Of a DNA stretch of 64,000 nucleotides, positions 1-6,885 are shown one piece after another. Within the stretch, counting starts at the first letter, position 1. The number at the start of each line of letters is the position of its first letter. Source of the DNA: Paenimyroides aestuarii (GTDB lineage Bacteria > Bacteroidota > Bacteroidia > Flavobacteriales > Flavobacteriaceae); NCBI RefSeq assembly GCF_024628805.1, contig NZ_CP102382.1, forward strand, positions 2,790,001 to 2,854,000, in the 5' to 3' direction. The position numbers were made by a program, and so were the translations under genes. Below the pieces are notes generated by a model. It did not search any database, was not told the DNA's origin, and saw nothing but the letters and a program-made list of their open reading frames with translations.

Positions 1-60
1 CGTATAAAATTTATAGTACACAAAGATAAGTTTTTTAAAAGATTGCACGCAAAAACTTCC

Positions 61-68
61 TATTTTTG
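61..68 (+). promoter_or_regulatory. Bacteroidota -7 box for the MFS-ABC pair
   Basis: TATTTTTG matches the TAnnTTTG -7 consensus of Bacteroidota and lies 39 bases upstream of the preferred MFS start. A TTG at 43-45 is only 15 bases away, shorter than the usual 17-23, so the -33 element is weak or absent. Confidence 0.5.
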
Positions 69-106
69 TTCACATTTAATAAACACTTGTGTTTTCTTTT
101 TTTACA

Positions 107-1318
107 ATGAATATTTTAAAACAGTATTGGCAAAACTACATTAGTGCCTACAAAGGACTTTCAAAGGCTACTTGGTTGTTGGCTTTGGTGATGTTTATAA
201 ACCAAAGCGGTTCAATGGTATTGCCTTTTTTGGGCGTATATATGGCTACTGTTTTAGATTTTTCTTTGCAAAATGCCGGCATCGTTTTAAGTATGTTTGG
301 CGTGGGTTCTATTTTGGGCTCTTTTATTGGTGGTTGGCTCACCGATCAATTTGGCTCGTTTAAAATTCAGGTTTGCAGTTTGTTTGGCAGTATTCCGTTT
401 TTTTTGATTGTACCGCTTTTCAACACTTTTGAAAACCTTTGTGTTGCCATCTTTTTTTTAAGTTTAATTAAAGAATTGTTTCGACCGGCAAACAGCGCTT
501 CGGTTTCATTTTATGCCAAACCCGAGAATATCACTCGCGCTTTTTCATTAAACCGAATGGCCTTAAACTTGGGATATTCTATTGGTCCGGCAATTGGTGG
601 TTTTTTGGCGGCGGTCTCGTATAACTTTTTGTTCTATGCCAATGCGTGTATGTCTTTTATTGCTGGAACACTGTTTATTATTTATTTTAAAAATAGGGCA
701 GGAAATGCACCCAAGAAAGTAATAGCTGAAAAAGCAGCAACTGTTGCAAAAGTAAAATCGGCATATACTGATGGTGTTTTTTTAATTTTCAGCTTTTTTA
801 TTGCTATTTATGCCTTTTGTTTCTTTCAAATTTTAAACACACTACCTCTTTTTTACAAGAATGTGGCTTTTATGAATGAAAAAGAAGTGGGATTGCTTAT
901 GGGTTTTAACGGAATTGTTGTTTTTGTGCTGGAAATGGCATTGGTACATTTTGCCGAGAAAAAATTCACCCTTTCTGCCAACATGATTATTGGCAGTTTG
1001 TTTTGCGGTGCGGCATTTTTGGTATTGATACCGTCGCATAGCCAATTGATACTTTTTAGTTCGATTTTTTTAATTTCTATCTCCGAAATTTTAATCATGC
1101 CGTTTGCATCAACCGTAGCCGTAAATAGATCTTTACCTGCAAACCGTGGATCATATATGGGATTAAACGGCATTTCGTTTTCAATTGCCTTTATTACATC
1201 GCCCTTGCTGGGAACATATATTGCAGAAAATTTTGGTTTTACCAACTTATGGATTGTAAATTGCACAATGATTGCAATTACCAGTATTGGTTTTTATTTT
1301 ATAATGAAAAAGATTTAG
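107..1318 (+). CDS. MFS transporter, 12-TM type
   Basis: Integral inner-membrane protein of about 403 residues made almost wholly of hydrophobic segments, as expected of a Major Facilitator Superfamily carrier. The loop after the second helix contains GGWLTDQFG, the family's GxxxDxxG-type motif A, and the central loop (about residues 195-215, Lys/Ala-rich) separates two six-helix halves. I chose ATG 107 over an in-frame GTG at 89 because the latter sits close to the -7 box and adds only a Phe-rich hexapeptide. The stop is 3 bases before the ABC ATPase start, so the two are probably co-translated. The substrate is unknown; pairing with a FecE-like ATPase hints at siderophore, haem or cobalamin traffic, but this is inference. 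Confidence 0.88.
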   Translation: MNILKQYWQNYISAYKGLSKATWLLALVMFINQSGSMVLPFLGVYMATVLDFSLQNAGIVLSMFGVGSILGSFIGGWLTDQFGSFKIQVCSLFGSIPFFLIVPLFNTFENLCVAIFFLSLIKELFRPANSASVSFYAKPENITRAFSLNRMALNLGYSIGPAIGGFLAAVSYNFLFYANACMSFIAGTLFIIYFKNRAGNAPKKVIAEKAATVAKVKSAYTDGVFLIFSFFIAIYAFCFFQILNTLPLFYKNVAFMNEKEVGLLMGFNGIVVFVLEMALVHFAEKKFTLSANMIIGSLFCGAAFLVLIPSHSQLILFSSIFLISISEILIMPFASTVAVNRSLPANRGSYMGLNGISFSIAFITSPLLGTYIAENFGFTNLWIVNCTMIAITSIGFYFIMKKI

Positions 1319-1321
1319 GAA

Positions 1322-2083
1322 ATGAACGTGTTCAAAGCAGTAGATTTATCAATTGGTTATAAAGGCAAAACACTGTTTACCGATTTGAATTTTGAATTGA
1401 AAACAGGCACTCTCACTGCTTTGTTAGGAAGCAACGGTATTGGAAAATCTACTTTGCTAAAAACCATTTCGGGATTGCTTGATAAACAGCAGGGAAAACT
1501 TTTGATTAACGAACAAAATGTGGATGCTTTTTCTGTTCACGAATTTGCCCAAATGGTGAGTGTGGTGCTTACAAATGAAAATGTGAACAAAGAACTCAGC
1601 GTGTATGAATTGGTAAAATTGGGCAGGCAACCCTATACAAATTGGTTTGATAAGCTTTCGGAACAAGATGAATTGCTTATTGAAAACGCTTTGAACGATT
1701 GCGAAATCATCGATTTAAAAAATAGAAAACTTGCACAACTAAGCGACGGACAGTTGCAACGTAGCCTTATTGCCCGAGCCGTGGTACAAGACACACCATT
1801 TATTTTCTTAGATGAACCCTCAACACATTTAGATTTATACCACAAAGTGCGGCTGCTAAAATTGTTAAGAAAACTGTGTGCGAATCACACTAAATGCATT
1901 TTATTTTCTACGCACGATTTAGATTTAGCTTTGCAGTTAAGCGATGAAATTATGTTGCTGAAAGACGAAAAATTTTATCACAACACTACTAACAACTTGA
2001 TTAACCAAGGCGTTTTTGATCGTTTTTTTAATACGGATGATATTGTTTTTGATAAAGAGCGAAAGCAGTTTGTTATTCTTTAA
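1322..2083 (+). CDS. ABC transporter ATP-binding protein, FecE/FhuC-like
   Basis: Cytoplasmic ATPase subunit of 253 residues. Walker A is GSNGIGKST (36-44), the signature is LSDGQLQ, Walker B is FIFLDEPSTHLD and the H-loop is STHDLDLAL. The Q-loop region reads VVLTNEN, lacking the usual Gln. The segment GRQPYTNWFDKL resembles ATPases that energise iron-siderophore or cobalamin import (FecCD/BtuCD type). No permease or periplasmic binding protein is encoded nearby; the only membrane partner is the MFS gene 3 bases upstream, an unusual pairing. It overlaps the convergent CDF gene by 11 bases. The ATPase assignment is firm, the substrate is not. Confidence 0.88.
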   Translation: MNVFKAVDLSIGYKGKTLFTDLNFELKTGTLTALLGSNGIGKSTLLKTISGLLDKQQGKLLINEQNVDAFSVHEFAQMVSVVLTNENVNKELSVYELVKLGRQPYTNWFDKLSEQDELLIENALNDCEIIDLKNRKLAQLSDGQLQRSLIARAVVQDTPFIFLDEPSTHLDLYHKVRLLKLLRKLCANHTKCILFSTHDLDLALQLSDEIMLLKDEKFYHNTTNNLINQGVFDRFFNTDDIVFDKERKQFVIL

Positions 2084-3071
2084 AATCTAAATGATGTTTT
2101 TGATTTGTTGAAACATTCTCTATTGTCCAGTTAATTTTTTCTTGAAACGGATGTTTTCTCACAGGACAATCAGTTTTACTGCAAATGTTACACGAATATT
2201 CTTTACAAGCATCCAAGTGTACAAAAAGTTCAATTCTATCACCAAAATGATTTATTACGGTTTCTTCTAAAGCATCCACTTCTTTATGTCCTTCTTCGAT
2301 ATTAAAATACCAAGGAACGGTCATGTGACAATCAAAATGCAAGGTGCTTCCATACTTAATAATGCGTAAATTATGCAAATCAATCCAGTTTTCTCGTCGT
2401 TTTTCATTTAAAAAAGCTACCACTTCTTTCAATAGTAATTTATCTGTTTCATCCATAATCCCAGAAATCGATTCCCGTAAAATTTTGTATCCAGTAAAAA
2501 TGATAAATGCTGCAAAAATCAATGCCGTTACGCTGTCAATCCAAGCTATTTTTGTGAAATACAAAACCACCAATCCAATCACAATTCCAATAGTAGAAAA
2601 AGTATCGGTTTGCAAATGCTTTCCACTTGCAATCAGTGCCAATGAATTATTTTTTTTCCCTTTTTGAATGGCATAAAAACCCAAAATATAATTAATAGCA
2701 GCTGTTATTGCCACTAGAATTAAACCAACATCTAATTTTTCAATGACTTTAGGGTTTTGCAATTCCCCAATGGCTTCATAAATAATGACCACACCTGCAA
2801 TACTTATCAATGAACCTTCGATAGCTGCCGAGATAAATTCTACTTTTCCATGGCCATACGGATGGTTGTGATCTTTTGGTAATGCCGACAAATACAGGCT
2901 ATACAAACCAATAAATCCAGCCAAAACATTAATAGTACTCTCTAAAGCATCGGTAAGAATTGCAACCGAATTGGTAACATACCAAGCATATATTTTAACA
3001 ATAAAAAGAAGTATTCCAACAATGGTAATTATCCGTTGGAATTTAAAGTTTTCGGTGGCGGAATTGCTCAT
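2073..3071 (-). CDS. Cation diffusion facilitator (CDF) family transporter
   Basis: Inner-membrane divalent metal/proton antiporter (Zn, Fe, Co or Mn efflux in the family) of about 332 residues. Visible features are six hydrophobic segments in the first 200 residues, HNHPYGHGKVEF after TM3 and a C-terminal cytoplasmic domain (about 205-290) with HFDCHMTVPW. The distal tail carries four cysteines (CKEYSCNICSKTDC), an add-on absent from short CDFs that may bind metal. ATG 3071 is preferred over GTG 3077. The -7 box at 3096-3103 supports a short leader. Tail-to-tail overlap with the ABC gene leaves no room for a terminator. Confidence 0.9.
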   Translation of the reverse strand: MSNSATENFKFQRIITIVGILLFIVKIYAWYVTNSVAILTDALESTINVLAGFIGLYSLYLSALPKDHNHPYGHGKVEFISAAIEGSLISIAGVVIIYEAIGELQNPKVIEKLDVGLILVAITAAINYILGFYAIQKGKKNNSLALIASGKHLQTDTFSTIGIVIGLVVLYFTKIAWIDSVTALIFAAFIIFTGYKILRESISGIMDETDKLLLKEVVAFLNEKRRENWIDLHNLRIIKYGSTLHFDCHMTVPWYFNIEEGHKEVDALEETVINHFGDRIELFVHLDACKEYSCNICSKTDCPVRKHPFQEKINWTIENVSTNQKHHLDFKE

Positions 3072-3095
3072 TAACACATTCGTTTTTTACTCATT

Positions 3096-3103
3096 CAAAG
3101 TTA
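3096..3103 (-). promoter_or_regulatory. -7 box for the CDF gene
   Basis: Reads TAACTTTG on the minus strand, a full match to TAnnTTTG, 25 bases from ATG 3071. Confidence 0.5.
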
Positions 3104-3438
3104 GTGATTCCATTCTAAAAAAGCAGCCTACTACCTATTTATTATTATAAAGCTATGCTTACTTATGAATTGACTGACAAGTTGGTTGAGTGCGCACAAT
3201 TCCTACGAGATTTTACACTTTTGCAACACCGCAAGCAATCTCCTAAAAAAAATGGGTAGTAATTTTACCTGATGTTAAATCGAGTGGTACCCATATATCT
3301 ATAAAAAGTGCCGCAATCGAATAAAAAACATATAATGCTCAACCACTCTAATGAATATATCTTTAAATAAAATACCAATAAAAAACACTTTCAAATCTGC
3401 ATAAAATTATGTATTTTTACCCAAATTCACTACAATTT
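3104..3438. other. 335-base intergenic region upstream of parE, no gene seen
   Basis: No ORF, tRNA-like T-arm or strong hairpin was found. It holds a weak inverted pair GAGTGGT (near 3279) and ACCACTC (near 3344), too far apart to be convincing. TATTTTTA at 3412-3419, a one-mismatch -7 box, is the best parE promoter candidate. It is long for a divergent promoter region in this tightly packed window, so an unrecognised leader or decayed sequence is possible. Confidence 0.5.
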
Positions 3439-5289
3439 ATGCAACAAGAATCTCAGTATACTGAAGATAACATCCGCTCGTTAGATTGGAAAGAACACAT
3501 TCGTACACGCCCAGGAATGTACATTGGTAAATTAGGCGATGGTTCTTCGCCTGATGATGGTATTTATATTCTCATTAAAGAAGTGTTAGACAACTGTATC
3601 GATGAATTTGTAATGGGTGCCGGAAAAACAATCGAAGTCACCATTAAAGACCGCACAGTTTCGGTACGCGATTACGGTCGGGGTATTCCGCTTGGAAAAG
3701 TTGTGGAAGTGGTTTCGCGAATGAATACAGGTGGAAAATATGACTCTAAGGCTTTTAAAAAATCAGTCGGTTTAAATGGTGTAGGTACTAAAGCTGTAAA
3801 CGCTTTGTCGTCTTACTTTCGTGTAGAATCGGTGCGCGATAACCAACAAAAAGCGGCTGAATTTAGTGCCGGAAATTTAACTTTAGAAGAAGATTTGGTT
3901 GAAACCACCAAACGCAAAGGAACAAAAGTTACTTTTACAGCAGATGACACCATCTTTAAAAACTATAAATTCCGCAATGATTACATTGTGCGAATGCTTA
4001 AAAATTATTGTTACCTGAATAAGGGTTTAACGATTATTTACAATGGCGAAAAATTTGTTTCTGAAAATGGTTTAAAAGATTTATTGCAAGAAACAATCAC
4101 CGAAGAAGATATGATTTATCCGATTATTCATTTAACCGGAAATGATATCGAAATTGCTTTAACCCACAGTAAAACGCAGTATTCCGAAGAATACTATTCA
4201 TTTGTAAATGGTCAAAACACCACCCAAGGCGGCACGCACTTATCCGCATTTAAAGAAGCAATTGTTCGCACCATAAAAGAGTTTTACAACAAAAACTTTG
4301 AAGCGTCTGATATTCGCAAATCCATTGTTTCGGCTATTTCAGTAAAGGTAGAAGAACCTGTTTTTGAATCGCAAACCAAAACCAAATTGGGTTCAACCGA
4401 CATGGGACCTGATTTGCCCACTGTTCGTACCTTTATAAACGATTTTATAAAAACAAACCTGGATAATTTTTTGCATAAAAATCCAGAAACCGCCGATGCA
4501 TTGCTCCGGAAAATTCTTCAAGCAGAACGCGAGCGCAAAGAACTTTCGGGTATTCGTAAATTGGCAAAAGATCGTGCAAAAAAAGCATCGCTACACAATA
4601 AAAAATTGCGCGATTGCCGCGTACATTTAACCGATGCCAAAAACCCAAGAAGTTTAGAAAGTACCCTTTTTATTACAGAAGGAAACTCAGCATCTGGTTC
4701 CATCACAAAATCGCGCGATGTAAACACACAAGCCGTTTTTAGTTTGCGAGGAAAACCTTTGAACACCTACGGAATGACAAAAAAAATTGTGTATGAAAAC
4801 GAAGAGTTTAATTTATTGCAAGCCGCTTTGAACATTGAAGAAGATTATGAAAATTTGCGATACAACAATATTGTGCTTGCAACCGATGCCGATGTGGATG
4901 GTATGCACATTCGATTGTTAATGATTACATTTTTCTTGCAATTTTTTCCAGAATTGATAAAAGAAGGACATTTATACATACTGCAAACACCGCTTTTTAG
5001 GGTTCGCAATAAAAAGAAAACCATCTATTGTTATTCGGAACAAGAGCGTATCGATGCCATTGAAGAATTAAAACCAAAACCCGAAATTACCCGATTTAAA
5101 GGTTTGGGTGAAATTTCGCCCGATGAGTTTGTGAATTTTATTGGCCAAGACATTCGTTTAGAACCGGTAATGTTAGATAAATCATCATCTATCGAAAAAT
5201 TATTGGAGTTTTACATGGGCAAAAACACGCCTGATAGACAAGAGTTTATCATTGATAATTTAAAAGTGGAGTTGGATAAAGTGGAGTAA
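3439..5289 (+). CDS. parE: DNA topoisomerase IV subunit B
   Basis: ATPase subunit of topoisomerase IV, which decatenates daughter chromosomes with ParC. About 616 residues. The GHKL ATPase motifs are DNCIDEF, GRGIPLG and [14 protein letters not shown]; the TOPRIM acidic residues are Glu414 in [10 protein letters not shown] and Asp483/485/487 in [10 protein letters not shown]. The usual EGDSASG reads EGNSASG here; the catalytic Glu and DxDxD are intact, so activity is expected. ATG 3439 ([11 protein letters not shown]) is preferred over ATG 3409, whose leader lies over the putative -7 box. It is followed 20 bases later by a Fic gene rather than directly by parC. This ParE is the topoisomerase, unrelated to ParE toxins. 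Confidence 0.95.
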   Translation: MQQESQYTEDNIRSLDWKEHIRTRPGMYIGKLGDGSSPDDGIYILIKEVLDNCIDEFVMGAGKTIEVTIKDRTVSVRDYGRGIPLGKVVEVVSRMNTGGKYDSKAFKKSVGLNGVGTKAVNALSSYFRVESVRDNQQKAAEFSAGNLTLEEDLVETTKRKGTKVTFTADDTIFKNYKFRNDYIVRMLKNYCYLNKGLTIIYNGEKFVSENGLKDLLQETITEEDMIYPIIHLTGNDIEIALTHSKTQYSEEYYSFVNGQNTTQGGTHLSAFKEAIVRTIKEFYNKNFEASDIRKSIVSAISVKVEEPVFESQTKTKLGSTDMGPDLPTVRTFINDFIKTNLDNFLHKNPETADALLRKILQAERERKELSGIRKLAKDRAKKASLHNKKLRDCRVHLTDAKNPRSLESTLFITEGNSASGSITKSRDVNTQAVFSLRGKPLNTYGMTKKIVYENEEFNLLQAALNIEEDYENLRYNNIVLATDADVDGMHIRLLMITFFLQFFPELIKEGHLYILQTPLFRVRNKKKTIYCYSEQERIDAIEELKPKPEITRFKGLGEISPDEFVNFIGQDIRLEPVMLDKSSSIEKLLEFYMGKNTPDRQEFIIDNLKVELDKVE

Positions 5290-5309
5290 ATAAAACCTGT
5301 TATTTAGGA

Positions 5310-5858
5310 ATGAAAAACATTGATAAAACAAGTTTAGAAAATGCGTTTCGCTTATTTGATAGCGGATTTATTAATGAAATAGAAATTGGTACTACAAAAG
5401 GTTTACAACAAATTCACAAATATCTTTTTAATAATCTTTTCGATTTTGTGGGAAAAATCAGTACGTTGAATATCTCAAAAGGCAGATTTCGATTTGCAAC
5501 GGCGTTGTATCTAAATGAAATTCTTGTAAAAATAGAAGCAATGCCCGAAAACACTTTTGAAGAAATTATTGCAAAATATGTAGAAATGAATATCGCACAC
5601 CCTTTTATGGAAGGCAACGGAAGAACCATGCGTATTTGGCTTGATTTAATTTTAAAAAATGGGTTAAAAAAAATAGTTAATTGGCAGTTTGTAGATAAAA
5701 CGCTTTATTTACAAGCAATGGAACGAAGCCCGATTAACGATTTGGAGTTAAGAACTTTGCTCGCCGAAAATTTAACCAATGATATAGATAACCGTGAAAT
5801 TATTTTCAAAGGAATTGAGCAGTCTTATTACTACGAAGGTTACGAAAAAAAAGATTAA
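5310..5858 (+). CDS. Fic-domain protein adenylyltransferase, class III-like, C-terminal autoinhibitory motif
   Basis: Small single-domain Fic protein of 182 residues. The active-site motif [12 protein letters not shown] at 97-108 fits HPFx(D/E)GNGRxxR of AMP-transferring Fic enzymes. Near the C-terminus SYYYEG (172-177) fits the (S/T)xxxE(G/N) inhibitory helix whose Glu blocks ATP gamma-phosphate; a C-terminal position defines class III, as in Neisseria meningitidis NmFic. NmFic and several class I Fic toxins adenylylate GyrB or ParE. Here the gene lies 20 bases after parE and 3 bases before a second Fic-fold gene, upstream of parC. That its target is the neighbouring ParE is inference. No separate antitoxin is visible, consistent with built-in inhibition. 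Base use looks A/T-richer than parE. Confidence 0.92.
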   Translation: MKNIDKTSLENAFRLFDSGFINEIEIGTTKGLQQIHKYLFNNLFDFVGKISTLNISKGRFRFATALYLNEILVKIEAMPENTFEEIIAKYVEMNIAHPFMEGNGRTMRIWLDLILKNGLKKIVNWQFVDKTLYLQAMERSPINDLELRTLLAENLTNDIDNREIIFKGIEQSYYYEGYEKKD

Positions 5859-5861
5859 ATT

Positions 5862-6836
5862 ATGGAAAACGAATTGATTATATTTCAGTCCGAAAACGGA
5901 GCCTTAGAACTTCGCATAAATGGAGAAAAAGATACTGTTTGGGCAAGCCTTGACCAAATAGCAACCCTTTTCGGAAGAGATAAATCAGTTATTTCCAGAC
6001 ATATAAATAACATTTTTAAAGAAGAAGAGCTACAAAAAGATGTGGTTGTTGCATTTTTTGCAACTACCACTCAGCACGGAGCAATTAAAAATAAAACCCA
6101 GACAAAACAAGTGGCTTATTACAATTTAGATATGTTACTATCCGTTGGCTATAGAGTAAATTCAAAAATAGCAACAAAATTTCGGCAGTGGGCAACAAAA
6201 TTGCTTAACCAACATATTACAAAAGGATACACAATCAATGAAGAATTTTTAAAACGGAATAAAGCACAATTTATTAAAACGCTTGAAGATTTAAAGATTC
6301 TAACAAAAGAAAATAGTCAATTAAAAGCAACAGATGTTTTAACACTTATAGAATCGTTTTCGGGAACTTTTTTTGCATTAGATAGTTATGATAGAAATAA
6401 TTTTCCAACGCAAGGTACTAAAAAAGAGATAGAAACATCGGCAAAAGATTTATCAAAAGATCTACAAAAGTTAAAACAAGAATTAATTAATAAAGGTGAG
6501 GCAACTGTTTTGTTTGCGCAAGAAAAAAAGAAAGGAAATTTAGAAGGAATTTTTGGAAACGTATTTCAAACTGTTTTTGGTGAAGATGCTTATCCAACAA
6601 TAGAAGAAAAAGCAGCACATTTATTATATTTTGTTGTTAAAAATCATCCTTTTAATGATGGAAATAAGCGGAGTGGGGCTTTTAGTTTTATTTGGTTTTT
6701 GCAAAAAGCGGAGTATCCGTTTCATAATAAAATATCTCCCGAAACACTAACTGTTATTACAATATTAATTGCAGAATCAAATCCCGCAGATAAAGAAAAA
6801 ATGATAGGAATAGTGAAATCAATTTTAAATTTTTAA
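5862..6836 (+). CDS. RhuM-family / Doc-type Fic fusion protein
   Basis: Two-part protein of 324 residues. Residues 1-170 resemble the RhuM 'virulence protein' family (WASLDQIATLFGRDKSVISRH, an HTH-like stretch, then YYNLDMLLSVGYRV). The C-terminus holds a Doc/Fic motif HPFNDGNKRSGA (262-273). The Lys after Asn (GNKR in place of GNGR) is the Doc signature; Doc phosphorylates EF-Tu instead of adenylylating, so kinase-like chemistry is possible. A Lys/Glu-rich probable helical linker spans about 185-225. It starts 3 bases after the Fic stop, so both are probably translated from one message, and ends 49 bases before parC. It is noticeably A/T-rich. The combined architecture is known in databases as RhuM/Fic/DOC; its cellular role is undefined. 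Confidence 0.88.
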   Translation: MENELIIFQSENGALELRINGEKDTVWASLDQIATLFGRDKSVISRHINNIFKEEELQKDVVVAFFATTTQHGAIKNKTQTKQVAYYNLDMLLSVGYRVNSKIATKFRQWATKLLNQHITKGYTINEEFLKRNKAQFIKTLEDLKILTKENSQLKATDVLTLIESFSGTFFALDSYDRNNFPTQGTKKEIETSAKDLSKDLQKLKQELINKGEATVLFAQEKKKGNLEGIFGNVFQTVFGEDAYPTIEEKAAHLLYFVVKNHPFNDGNKRSGAFSFIWFLQKAEYPFHNKISPETLTVITILIAESNPADKEKMIGIVKSILNF

Positions 6837-6885
6837 CTCAATTTAAGTTTTTTTTGAGAATATTACATAAAACATAATTATTCAA

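Noticed and set aside
853..1266. 137-residue minus-strand ORF
   Set aside because: It lies wholly opposite the MFS gene, has low-complexity composition and no start signals; a shadow of the real gene.
5310..6836. Classical type II toxin-antitoxin pair
   Set aside because: No small antitoxin gene precedes either Fic; inhibition appears built into the first protein, and both genes carry catalytic motifs.
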